DNA of 64,000 nt, taken from positions 10,491 through 74,490 of the forward strand of contig DAOPZL010000010.1 in the NCBI GenBank assembly GCA_035353395.1. Direction: 5' to 3'. Shown in pieces: positions 17,653 to 25,894 of the stretch. The notes beneath the pieces were generated by a model that saw only the letters and a program-made list of their open reading frames with translations, had not been told where the DNA came from and did no database searches. The stretch is from UBA1801 sp035353395 (lineage in GTDB: Bacteria; Acidobacteriota; Holophagae; Holophagales; Holophagaceae). The position numbers and the translations under genes are program-made. The stretch's first letter is position 1; each line of letters opens with the position of its first letter.

Positions 17653-19544
17653 CTACTGTCGTGCGGCGTTCTGGCCGAGCGTCGCCAGCCGTCGGGAGGA
17701 ATTCCACACGGGTTTCCCGGCCTCCTTGAGATAGGCGCCGATGTTCACGAAGTTCCACCCTTCGTCGAGGGCCCTGTCCAGGAAGGGGCCCAGGACGCGG
17801 GCGGGGCGGTCGGACTCGGGGCGTCCGCTGCCCAGGTGCATGAGCACGATCAGCCCGTCGCCGTCGTTCCTGCCCATGCGTTCGTGGAGCCGGTCCAGGA
17901 TGGCGTCGCCGGTGTGGTAGAGCCTGCGTTCCTTGGGGGTGGCCCAGTCCAGGGTGTCCGCACCCTCGCTCCAGTAGACGTGGCGGTAGCCCAGCTCCTC
18001 CGCCCACTTCCGCAGCTCCGCCGTGTTCTCGCCGTAGGGCGCGCGCCAGTAGGGATCCATGGGGCGGCCCAGGAGCTTCAGCAGGAGCGCGTCCGCCTGG
18101 AGGAGCTGCTGCTGGAAGCGGTCCTTGGTCCAGCGCGGGTCCCGCCTTCCGCGCGGCGCGAAGTGAGGGTGGTCCATGGTGTGGTTGCCGATCTCGTGGC
18201 CCTCGCGGTCGATCCGGCGCACCAGGTCTGGGTACTTCTGGATGAAGGCGCCCGTAAGGAAGAAGGTCGTCCGGATCCCTCGTTCCTTCAGCGCGTCCAG
18301 CACGTCCGCCGCCACCTCGGCCGTGGAGCCGCCGTCGAAGGTCAGGCACACCCAGTGGCTTCCCCGGGGGCCGCGGACCAGGTTGAGGGCCTCCCCGGCC
18401 CCGGGCCACTCCATGGACAGGTCTGGAGGGAGGGCAGGCCGGGGGGGCGGGGTGGGTTCGGCCGCGGGGGGCGCGGGGAGGGCCGTGCGGGGAGCCTCGC
18501 GGGGAACCAGCGGTGCCGGGGGTGGGACGGGCCTGGGAGCCGGCGCGGCCTCGGCCGCCTTGAGGGGCCTGGGGGCGGGTCCCTGGGCCAGGGGCAGGTG
18601 GGTGTCGGGCCAGGGGCGGGGAGGCTGGGGCTTTACGGGAGCCAGCGGAGGCACCGGGGCCGGGACGGGCCTGGGAGCCGGGGGCGCGGCCTTGGCCACC
18701 TTGAGGGGCCTGGGGGCGGGCCCCTTGGCCAGGGGCAGGTGGGTGTCGGGCCAGGGACGGGGAGGCTGGNNNNNNNNNNNNNNNNNNNNNNNNNNNNNNN
18801 NNNNNNNNNNNNNNNNNNNNNNNNNNNNNNNNNNNNNNNNNNNNNNNNNNNNNNNNNNNNNNNNNNNNNGGCGGGCCCCTTGGCCAGGGGCAGGTGGGTG
18901 TCGGGCCAGGGACGGGGAGGCTGGGGCTTCGCGGGAGCCGGCAGAGGCGCCGGGGCCGGGACGGGCCTGGGAGCCGGGAGCGCGGCCTTGGCCACCTTGA
19001 GGGGCCTGGGGGCGGGCCCCTTGGCCAGGGGCAGGTGGGTGTCGGGCCAGGGACGGGGAGGCTGGAGCTTCGCGGCGGTCGGCGCGACCGACGGTGCTGT
19101 GGGGGTTGCCTTCCCTGCCGGTCTGGGGGCGCGCGGCCTGGGTTTCGCCTGGGCGGCGGCCGGCCGGGGCGCGGGGGGAGCCTGGGCGGGCTCGGGCAGG
19201 GGGTGGTCGAAATCCCAGCGCGCCAGGAGGACCCCCTCCCCGGTCCGGAGCTCGGCGACCTCCCCTTGGGGCGGGGCGTACATCTCCCAGCGCATCGGTC
19301 CGAATTCCGCGTGGGTGCGTTCGTTCAGGTACCGGCCCTTCAGGACCAGGTCCAGGGGCTTGTCCGCTTCGCCCGTCACGACCAGCACTCCCCCCACCTT
19401 GTGCCAGGCCCAGGGTTCCGCCGGAGAGTCGGGAACCGTGACGGCCGGGGCAGGGGGAGGCGGAGGGGGCTTGCGGCGGCACCCCGGGACCGTGGCCAGG
19501 ACGGCCGCGGCCACCAGAAGGCCATTCAGGGCGCCCGTCCGCAT
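17653..19544 (-). CDS. Lipid-anchored polysaccharide deacetylase with tandem repeats, spanning a gap
   Basis: The protein starts at ATG 19544 (ribosome site GGAGGTGA) with a lipoprotein-like signal ending VPGC, followed by a beta domain, then a Pro/Ala linker of ~47-residue repeats (QPPRPWPDTHLPLA in each), then a NodB-type deacetylase at the C-terminus. That domain shows TFDGGSTAEVA, GHEIGNHTMDH (the HxxxH zinc pair) and RAPYGENTAELR. It likely de-acetylates peptidoglycan or another envelope glycan. The 100-N gap at 18770-18869 shifts the apparent frame; a true gap of 86 bases (or 86 plus multiples of 141) would restore it, since the repeat period is 141. Confidence 0.75.
18510..19064 (-). 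repeat. 141-bp tandem repeats inside the deacetylase gene
   Basis: The word GCAGGTGGGT recurs at 18594, 18735, 18890 and 19031. The first and last pairs are exactly 141 apart. The middle pair is 155 apart and contains the 100 N, so the assembler most probably collapsed one or more copies there. Each unit encodes 47 residues, keeping the frame. Confidence 0.85.
18770..18869. other. Assembly gap of 100 N
   Basis: Exactly 100 unknown bases within the tandem repeat. Its size is a placeholder. Confidence 0.95.
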
Positions 19545-19552
19545 CGGCCGAT

Positions 19553-19903
19553 TCACCTCCGGCACGCGGCCCAGTAGTTGGCCTTCTCCCGGACCTTCAC
19601 GTGCTCCACGGCCAGTCCCCGTTTTGCCAGGAAATCGAAGGCCCAGTGGGCCAGGGCTTCCGTGGTGGGATTGCAGCCGCCCAGGGCGGCCTGGTCGTTG
19701 AGGAGCGTGTAGTCCACTTCCCGGACCCAGGCGTCCAGGGCCGCCCCCAGGACCTGGGCGCAGCCCGCCTCCCGCTCCGGTGGCTCGAGGCGCAGGGTCG
19801 CTTCCACCTTCCAGTTGTGACCGTGGCGCGCTTCCTGGAAGCCCGGCCGGTCATGGAAATGATCGGCGACGAAGGAGCGGCGTAACGTCAGGTGGAGGGG
19901 CAT
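19553..19903 (-). CDS. 6-pyruvoyl-tetrahydropterin synthase / QueD-like protein
   Basis: A 116-residue protein of the PTPS/QueD fold, which makes carboxy-tetrahydropterin for queuosine in many bacteria. Zinc ligand His are present (FVADHF and HGHNW), as are NPTTEALAHWAFDFL and a late VREKANYW. The Cys expected four residues before HGH (CxxxHGH in QueD) is absent; the text reads QEARHGHNW. So a different reaction, or a different catalytic residue, must be considered. Start ATG 19903 is chosen by fold start. It lies just upstream of the deacetylase gene on the same strand. Confidence 0.65.
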   Translation of the reverse strand: MPLHLTLRRSFVADHFHDRPGFQEARHGHNWKVEATLRLEPPEREAGCAQVLGAALDAWVREVDYTLLNDQAALGGCNPTTEALAHWAFDFLAKRGLAVEHVKVREKANYWAACRR

Positions 19904-20014
19904 GAGGAAACCAGTGTAGCTCAAGGGTGAGCGCGGGCCCTGCCCCGTGCATCCAACTGACCTGGGGAAATTCCGGAGGACGGGTGGGACAATGGATGGA
20001 CTGAAGGAGTCCCG

Positions 20015-21664
20015 ATGCCCTTGAGGGCCTTGATCATGACGATCTGCTGCCTGGTGTTGCAGGTCCGGGACATCCGGGCCTCGACGCCCGGCCCCGAGGT
20101 CTCCCTGGCGTTCCGGGACGGGGCCGTGGTGGTGGAGGCGCCCGCGGGGGTGCACTTGAAGCGCACCTTCATGGCGGTGAGACTCCGCGGGGGAACCCCA
20201 GGGCGGCTCGACGTGGGATCCCTGCCTCCGGCCAACGGCCAGGACGAGCTCGGTGAAGGGATCTGGCGGGGACCGGTCGCGATTCCCTTGAAGGGTCATG
20301 GACTGAGCGGCGCGGTGGGACTCCTGGTGACTTACCAGCCCTGCACGGAAGGTCCGAACGGCGTCTGCTACGCCCCCAGGGAGGGCCTCCTGGTCGTGGA
20401 TGCCGCGCAGCTCGCCGGATCGCCCCCGGGGACGTCCTGGAGACTCCTGTGGGCCTTCCTGGGGATCTTCGCGGCCGGGATTGCGGCGTCGCTGACGCCC
20501 TGCGTCTACCCCATGATTCCCGTCCTGCTGGCGATCGTGGGGGCGAAGGGCCAGCCCCGCGGCCGGGCCGGGACGGGAGGCGGCAGGATGGCGGGTCTCC
20601 TGCTCTCCCTGACACTGGTGCTGGGCATGGCAGTCACGTACACGGCGCTGGGGGTCGCGGCCGCCCTCTCCGGCCAGGCTTTCGGAGCCTGGGCGCAGCG
20701 CCCGGCCTTCCTCGTCCTGGTCTCCCTGCTCTTCGGCGGGTTCGCCCTCTCCCTTCTCGGCGCCTTCGAGATCAGGCTGCCCGGGGCCCTCCAGGCGAAG
20801 TTCCAGGCGGGCGGGCGCCGGGGGGGATTCCTGGGGGCCTTCCTGATGGGCCTCGCGCTGGGTCCGCTGTCCGCGCCCTGCGTGGGCCCGGTCATCGGTT
20901 CGGTCCTCCTGGCCATCGCCTCGGGGGGGCGGGTGCTCCTGGGCGCCCTGCAGTTGTTCACCTTTGCGCTGGGGATGGGGGCCCTGTTCGTGGCCGTGGG
21001 AACCTTCTCCACGGTCCTCCCGCGCAGCGGAGCATGGCTGGCGAGGCTGAAGCGGATCATGGGACTCGTGGTCCTCGGCTTCGCGGTCTGGAACCTCCGC
21101 ACCATCGTCCCTGCCTGGCTCGGGGCGGCCCTCTGGGCGGCCGTGCTGCTGACCGGCGCGGCGGTGCTGGGGGCCTTCAGGCCCGCCAGGGGGCTCGTTC
21201 CCTTGCTGGCCAGGGGGCTCGCCCTGGCGCTGCTGGTCCTCGGACTGCTCCTGGGCGCGAGATCCTTCGAGTCGGGCCTGGGCCTGAACCTGCTGCCGCG
21301 GCTGGGAGGAAACCCGGCGAAGGAGGGAGGGCCGCGCTGGATGCGGCAGGACTACGAGGGCGCCCTGGCGGCGGCCAGGACCGGTGGGAAGCTCCTGGTG
21401 GTGGACGTCTACGCCGAGTGGTGCGCCGCCTGCAAGGAACTCGACGAGAAGACCTGGCCGGATCCTGGCGTCTCCGCCTGGATCGACGCGCACGCCGTGG
21501 CCGTGCGCGTCGATACCCACGCGGTTCGGCGCGACCTGGCCGGTTCCCTGGGGATCCTCGGCTACCCGACCGTGCTCGTGGTCGACGGGAACGGTCGGGT
21601 GCTGCGCCGCCGGGAGGGTTTCCAGACCCCTGCGGAAATGTTGGCGTTCCTGGTAGATCGATGA
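20015..21664 (+). CDS. dsbD: Thiol:disulfide interchange protein DsbD
   Basis: A 549-residue membrane protein moving electrons from cytosolic thioredoxin to periplasmic partners. It has an N-terminal periplasmic domain with a Cys pair (QPCTEGPNGVCY), eight-helix membrane core with the redox Cys in LTPCVYPMIP and SAPCVGPV, and a C-terminal thioredoxin domain with EWCAACKEL. All three Cys pairs are therefore in place. The start follows AAGGAGT, and a signal-like segment opens the protein. Full length and order match DsbD. Partners such as cytochrome c maturation proteins are not in the window. Confidence 0.9.
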   Translation: MPLRALIMTICCLVLQVRDIRASTPGPEVSLAFRDGAVVVEAPAGVHLKRTFMAVRLRGGTPGRLDVGSLPPANGQDELGEGIWRGPVAIPLKGHGLSGAVGLLVTYQPCTEGPNGVCYAPREGLLVVDAAQLAGSPPGTSWRLLWAFLGIFAAGIAASLTPCVYPMIPVLLAIVGAKGQPRGRAGTGGGRMAGLLLSLTLVLGMAVTYTALGVAAALSGQAFGAWAQRPAFLVLVSLLFGGFALSLLGAFEIRLPGALQAKFQAGGRRGGFLGAFLMGLALGPLSAPCVGPVIGSVLLAIASGGRVLLGALQLFTFALGMGALFVAVGTFSTVLPRSGAWLARLKRIMGLVVLGFAVWNLRTIVPAWLGAALWAAVLLTGAAVLGAFRPARGLVPLLARGLALALLVLGLLLGARSFESGLGLNLLPRLGGNPAKEGGPRWMRQDYEGALAAARTGGKLLVVDVYAEWCAACKELDEKTWPDPGVSAWIDAHAVAVRVDTHAVRRDLAGSLGILGYPTVLVVDGNGRVLRRREGFQTPAEMLAFLVDR

Positions 21665-21722
21665 GAGGACAATTCATGGTAGTATTCATGAATGCGGGGA
21701 GCCACGCTCGCATCTTGAAGTG

Positions 21723-21756
21723 AAGGGCGACTGCCGTTCCTGGCGTCGCCGCCCTT
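21723..21756 (+). terminator. Hairpin downstream of dsbD
   Basis: AAGGGC and GCCCTT with an inner GAC/GTC pair form a stem around a ~13-base loop, 59 bases beyond the dsbD stop, followed by CCGTT. It could end dsbD or act as an attenuator in the leader of the next gene. Confidence 0.5.
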
Positions 21757-21915
21757 CCGTTCGGAATTCACCCGGCCGCAGAACCTCTCATCGACCGGGA
21801 TCGCGCGTCACGATGCGCTGGCCATCTTCCCTGGAATTTCCATCGTTCTTGAAATCCGGTCCCGGAGGGATTCTTGCCCCCGGGTCTCCACCCTCGCCGC
21901 CCGAGGAGGCGCATC

Positions 21916-22989
21916 ATGAAAAACGTCATCAGGTATTTCGGCGGCAGCATGATCTTCACGGTCATCGCCCTGATCTGCGCCTATTTCGTGGGGGCCATGA
22001 AGGGGCCCGCCGCGGGCATGGCGGCCGTGATGACGGCGGGGATGCTGGGCCTGCTCGAGACCTCGCTTTCCTTCGACAACGCGGTGGTGAACGCCAAGGT
22101 ACTCACGACGATGAACCACTTCTGGCGGCGCATGTTCATCACGGTGGGCATCCTGGTCGCGGTGTTCGGCATGCGCGTGGTCTTCCCCCTGGTCATCGTC
22201 TGGGCCGTGGGCGACTACGGCCTCTGGAGCGTGGTGGCCATGACCTGGCGGAATCCCATGCAGTTCCAGCAGATCCTGGTGGAGCAGCACATCACGGTGG
22301 CCGGTTTCGGGGGCGCCTTCCTGTGGATGGTGTTCACGAACTTCTTCTTCGACTACGAAAAGGACGAACATTGGCTCCAGTGGCTTGAGCAGCCCATGCG
22401 GAAGCTGGGCAAGATCGATTCGGTGAACGTGGTGGTGACGGTGCTCGTCAGCTACGTCTTCTCCAGGCTCATCCCCGAGGGGAAAGGGGCCCAGTTCCTG
22501 TCCTCGGCGATGCTGGGGGTCGTCACCTACCTGCTGGTCGGAGGCTTCACCTCCTTGATCCAGTCCGACGAGCGGGAGGAAGGTGATCCGTCGAAGGCCA
22601 CCAGTTCGGCCACCGGGGTGCTCTCCACGGGCTTCGCCTCCTTCATCTACCTGGAGACGCTGGATGCCTCCTTCTCCTTCGACGGCGTCATCGGCGCCTT
22701 CGCCCTGACGAACAACCTGTTCATCATCGCCCTGGGCCTGGGCATCGGCGCCATGTTCGTGCGGTCCCTCACCATCAAGCTGGTGGAGGCGGGCACCCTG
22801 GCCACCTACAAGTTCCTGGAGCATGGGGCCTTCTGGGCCATCGGGGCGCTCTCGCTGATCATGTACCTCAAGGCCGCGGGGATCGAGATCCCGGAGGTCC
22901 TTTCCGGCACGGTCGGCGCGGGCCTCATCGGGATGAGCCTCGTGTCGAGCTTCCTCTACAACCGCAAGCAGAAGGCCCTCGGCGCCTGA
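21916..22989 (+). CDS. DUF475 / TerC-like integral membrane protein
   Basis: A 357-residue protein with about nine membrane helices after a GAGGAGG ribosome site. Two acidic membrane motifs match the TerC superfamily: ETSLSFDNAVVNAKVL near residue 50 and ETLDASFSFDGVIGAFALT near 255. Such proteins are linked to metal-ion transport (manganese or tellurite-related). Its neighbours, the TerC gene and MntP, both follow manganese-type riboswitches, so a metal-efflux role is likely. No manganese riboswitch is seen directly upstream of this one. Confidence 0.75.
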   Translation: MKNVIRYFGGSMIFTVIALICAYFVGAMKGPAAGMAAVMTAGMLGLLETSLSFDNAVVNAKVLTTMNHFWRRMFITVGILVAVFGMRVVFPLVIVWAVGDYGLWSVVAMTWRNPMQFQQILVEQHITVAGFGGAFLWMVFTNFFFDYEKDEHWLQWLEQPMRKLGKIDSVNVVVTVLVSYVFSRLIPEGKGAQFLSSAMLGVVTYLLVGGFTSLIQSDEREEGDPSKATSSATGVLSTGFASFIYLETLDASFSFDGVIGAFALTNNLFIIALGLGIGAMFVRSLTIKLVEAGTLATYKFLEHGAFWAIGALSLIMYLKAAGIEIPEVLSGTVGAGLIGMSLVSSFLYNRKQKALGA

Positions 22990-23012
22990 CCCCGGGGCGG
23001 GATGAAAGCCCC

Positions 23013-23043
23013 TGGACAAGACGCCCCCGGAAGGCTGTAGAAT
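23013..23043 (+). promoter_or_regulatory. Promoter of the TerC riboswitch transcript
   Basis: A TAGAAT -10 box (23038-23043), preceded by TG and by a TGGACA -35-like word at 23013-23018 (19-base spacer), would start RNA near 23050, right at the riboswitch's 5' end. Confidence 0.5.
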
Positions 23044-23047
23044 CCTT

Positions 23048-23165
23048 CCGACAAGGGGAGTAGTTCTCGCGCGCTGCGCGAACGGAAGATCGACACACCC
23101 GGCCTCCACGGCCCGGTCTTCCGGCCGGAAGCTCGAACATGCGACGGCGAACAAGACCTTCGACC
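23048..23165 (+). ncRNA. yybP-ykoY manganese riboswitch upstream of TerC gene
   Basis: The leader starts with AAGGGGAGTAG (23053-23063), a hallmark 5' word of the yybP-ykoY class, and ends with a CAAGACCTT word near 23152-23160, the matching 3' element. The middle contains CGACACACCC and GC-rich hairpin arms (CCGGTCTTCCGGCCGG). Class members bind Mn2+ directly and usually turn on exporters. The following gene is a TerC-family protein, the usual target. Expression mechanism (terminator or start-site masking) is not resolved; the arm CGGGGTCC then leads to the ribosome site. Confidence 0.82.
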
Positions 23166-23227
23166 AGACAGCACTGGCCGGGGTCCTCTTCGGGAAATCA
23201 CCTCGGCCCACGCCTCAGGAGGCCCTG

Positions 23228-24169
23228 ATGATCGAAGCTCTCGTCCAGTCCGCACCCCTCTGGGCATGGATCGGATTCCATGTCCTCATCGTGCTCATGC
23301 TCGCGGTGGACCTCGGCGTCTTCAACCGGAAGGCCCACGCCCCGAGCTTCCGGGAGGCCGCGGCCTGGAGTGCCGCGTGGATCCTGCTCGCGCTGGTCTT
23401 CAACGGCATCGTGTTCGCGGCCATGGGATCGCGGAACGGCGCGGAATGGCTGACGGGATACCTGATCGAGAAGAGCCTGAGCGTCGACAACCTGTTCGTG
23501 TTCGCGCTCCTCTTCGCGGCCTTCCGAGTGGAACTGAAGAACCAGCACCGGATCCTCTACTGGGGCATCCTGTGCGCCCTCGTCATGCGCGCCGTGATGA
23601 TCCTGGCGGGAACCGCCCTGCTGAACCGGTTCGAATGGATGATCTGGGTGTTCGGGGCGTTCCTCGTCTACACGGGGCTGAAGATGTTCTTCTCGAAGGG
23701 GGAGGACCAGGGTGATCCCGCCCGGTCTCTGCTCGCCAGGGCCTTCCGGCGGATGCTGCCCTTCGACCCGGAGGGCGGCCACCAGCACTTCACGGTCAAG
23801 AAGGACGGGAAGCGGTTCTTCACGCCCATGTTCCTGGTGCTGCTCATCGTCGAGGCGACGGACCTGGTGTTCGCCGTGGATTCCATCCCGGCCGTGCTGG
23901 CCGTGACCCGGGACCCGTTCACGGTCTACACCTCCAACATCTTCGCGATCCTGGGGCTCCGGAGCCTCTACTTCCTCCTGGCCAACATGATGAACCGGTT
24001 CCGCCACCTCAAGACGGGCCTCGCGGTCATCCTGGTCTACGTGGGGGTGAAGATGTGCATCGCCCAGTGGGTGCACATCCCGATCGGCCTGTCCCTGTCG
24101 GCCATCGCCGCGGTCCTGCTGGTTTCCGTGGCGGCCAGCCTGAAGCGGGCCCCGGAGTCCGCCCGGTGA
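23228..24169 (+). CDS. TerC-family manganese exporter
   Basis: A 313-residue inner-membrane protein of the TerC/Alx family with about eight helices. Its two acidic motifs are EKSLSVDNLFVFALLF (near residue 80) and EATDLVFAVDSIPAVLAVT (near residue 215). It begins after CAGGAGG with ATG 23228. Alx-like relatives in other bacteria are controlled by yybP-ykoY riboswitches and export Mn2+. Here such a riboswitch precedes it, supporting the same job. It ends immediately before the convergent DUF502 gene. Confidence 0.85.
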   Translation: MIEALVQSAPLWAWIGFHVLIVLMLAVDLGVFNRKAHAPSFREAAAWSAAWILLALVFNGIVFAAMGSRNGAEWLTGYLIEKSLSVDNLFVFALLFAAFRVELKNQHRILYWGILCALVMRAVMILAGTALLNRFEWMIWVFGAFLVYTGLKMFFSKGEDQGDPARSLLARAFRRMLPFDPEGGHQHFTVKKDGKRFFTPMFLVLLIVEATDLVFAVDSIPAVLAVTRDPFTVYTSNIFAILGLRSLYFLLANMMNRFRHLKTGLAVILVYVGVKMCIAQWVHIPIGLSLSAIAAVLLVSVAASLKRAPESAR

Positions 24170-24841
24170 TCACGCCAGGGGGGGCGTCCCGGCCTGTCCT
24201 TCGTTCGAGGGCGGATAAGGGGGGATGATGCCCATCGAGAAATAGATGCTGGTCAGCTTGTCGACGCCGATGTTGGCCGGGTGGACCCACGCCTTCGGCA
24301 CGTACAGCAGGCCGCCGCCCACGGGGACGGGCGCGGTCGGGACCAGGATCGCCAGGTATTCCCTGCCTTCGATCTCGATCGAGTCCGGGATGGCGCGGAG
24401 GGCGAGCACCGCGACGCCGTCGCCCCCGAACACGCACCAGACGGGGCTCATCGCGGCGATGTCGGCGTCCTTCTTCTGGTCGAGGAGGCCGACGAAGCGG
24501 CCGGCGAGATTGTAGAGGCTCCCCACCGCGGGAATGCGCCGGACCGTATGCTCGACGACGTAGGTGATCGGCTTGTGCAGCCGCGACTGCACCGCGATGC
24601 CGAGCACGTAGATCCCCGCGAGCAGGAGGGCGATGCCGGCCATGTACTGGAGCGAGGCGTGCTCGACGAAGGGCTGGCCGAACAGCGCCAGGAAGCGTCC
24701 GACCAGGCTGCTGGGCCCGAGGTAGGCATGGAGCCGGTTGGCGATCCAGGCGATCAGCGCCATGGTCAGGAGGAGCGGCAGGAGGGCCAGGAGGCCGGCC
24801 AGCCAGGTCGCGAGGATGCTTTTCAGGCCGCGTTTCAACAT
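24170..24841 (-). CDS. DUF502 family membrane protein
   Basis: A 223-residue protein with two N-terminal membrane helices (LAGLLALLPLLLTMALIAWI and MAGIALLLAGIYVLGIAV) then a cytosolic or periplasmic domain. The pattern IPAVGSLYNLAGR and VPTAPVPVGGGLLYVPK is characteristic of DUF502. Function is unknown in the family. The stop abuts the convergent TerC stop. It may be unrelated to manganese; its direction is opposite. Confidence 0.75.
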   Translation of the reverse strand: MLKRGLKSILATWLAGLLALLPLLLTMALIAWIANRLHAYLGPSSLVGRFLALFGQPFVEHASLQYMAGIALLLAGIYVLGIAVQSRLHKPITYVVEHTVRRIPAVGSLYNLAGRFVGLLDQKKDADIAAMSPVWCVFGGDGVAVLALRAIPDSIEIEGREYLAILVPTAPVPVGGGLLYVPKAWVHPANIGVDKLTSIYFSMGIIPPYPPSNEGQAGTPPLA

Positions 24842-25111
24842 GCTTGCGGAACCCCGGATGCGCGTGTTTCTTGGTCGTCTGCGGGAAACGTCATGGCGTC
24901 TGTCTCACTCGGATCCGGAGGGGTCGGGACGGATTTCCTGGATCGTGCGGCGGGGGCGGGGATGCGTCCGTCCGTTCCTGGATTCGAAGGCGGCCAAGCA
25001 GGCCGGACGGATGTGCACGCATCATTCTAGCTCGACTTCGGAAGAGGACGGCAACTCCTGTCGATCGACGGCCGGCGCCTCCGGGGGCCGGTTCCTCTGG
25101 TAGTCTGGTCA
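24842..25111. other. Intergenic region between DUF502 and mntP genes
   Basis: About 270 bases precede the mntP riboswitch. They must hold the divergent promoters. A TAGTCT -10 box preceded by TGG stands at 25101-25106, just before the riboswitch; no clear -35 pairs with it. No further gene is supported. Confidence 0.4.
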
Positions 25112-25216
25112 CGTATTGGGGAGTAGCCGCCCCCCGCTTCCTCGTGGGGGACCTGCATCAACACGCTTGGCCGACGGCCGTGGTGCAGGTGGTCCGGGTG
25201 CCTGGCGAGACCAATG
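25112..25216 (+). ncRNA. yybP-ykoY manganese riboswitch upstream of mntP
   Basis: TTGGGGAGTAGCC (starting 25116) opens the leader, GCATCAACACGC (near 25155) supplies the conserved loop, and GGCGAGACC (25204-25212) closes it. Together these are the conserved words of the yybP-ykoY class, more faithful than the copy upstream of TerC. The paired arms CCCCCGC/GTGGGGG and CACC-type stems fit between them. The target, an MntP efflux pump, is the textbook partner. About 125 bases of leader remain before the ATG, room for an expression platform. Confidence 0.88.
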
Positions 25217-25339
25217 TCCTTCGGGTGTCCAGCTGGAACCTCCCGAGGTGCCCGGTCCCAGTTCCAGCCCTTCGGCAGGCGTCCATGACCTTCGTCCTCG
25301 ACACGCGGATTCCAGTCCCCTCCCGGCGGGGGGCATGAC

Positions 25340-25894
25340 ATGAGTCTCTTGGAACTGTTCCTGATCTCGCTCGCGCTCTCGCTGGACGCCTTCTCGGTGG
25401 CGCTGAGCTGCGGCATGCGGCTGCCCGCGGACCGCTACCGCAAGTTCCTCAAGATCGCCCTGGCCTTCGGGATCTTCCAGGCGGTCATGCCGCTCCTGGG
25501 GTCCGTGTGCTCCAGGCTCCTGCTCGCGCGCTACATCGCGCGGTATTCCTATCTCATCAGCTTCCTGGTCTTCGCAGTGCTGGGCCTCAAGACGTTCTAC
25601 GACTTCTTCACCGACGGGAACGGGGAATCCCGGGAAGCATGCGCCTGCAAGGGCTACCGCTGCCTCCTCTCCCTGGCGGTGGCCACCAGCATCGACGCCT
25701 TCCTGATCGGGTCGGTGCTGGGGCTGGAGGATGTGTCTCTGGGCCTCGCGGTCTCCTGGATCGGCGGCGTGACCTTCCTCAACTCCCTGGTCGGATGCTT
25801 CCTCGGGAACAAGGCCGTGGGCTTCCTGAACCGCTATGCGAGGCTGCTGGCCGGCGTGATCCTGGTCGCGCTCGCCGTGAAGTCCCTGTTCTAG
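25340..25894 (+). CDS. mntP: Manganese efflux pump MntP
   Basis: A 184-residue protein with six membrane helices and the paired acidic motifs of the MntP/YebN family: SLALSLDAFSVALSCG near residue 15 and AVATSIDAFLIGSVLG near residue 115. These Asp residues likely line the Mn2+ path. Between the halves lies a Cys-containing loop (ACACKGYRC) that is not general in the family. The gene follows a manganese riboswitch, so high Mn2+ probably raises its expression. Its end overlaps the convergent nth stop by four bases. Confidence 0.9.
   Translation: MSLLELFLISLALSLDAFSVALSCGMRLPADRYRKFLKIALAFGIFQAVMPLLGSVCSRLLLARYIARYSYLISFLVFAVLGLKTFYDFFTDGNGESREACACKGYRCLLSLAVATSIDAFLIGSVLGLEDVSLGLAVSWIGGVTFLNSLVGCFLGNKAVGFLNRYARLLAGVILVALAVKSLF

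Noticed and set aside
15351..17729. Long plus-strand frame opposite ftsK
   Set aside because: Shadow of ftsK codon usage; the opposite strand has all FtsK motifs.
18770..18869. Real frameshift in the deacetylase gene
   Set aside because: The frame change lies exactly at the 100-N placeholder and disappears if the gap is 86 modulo 141 bases.
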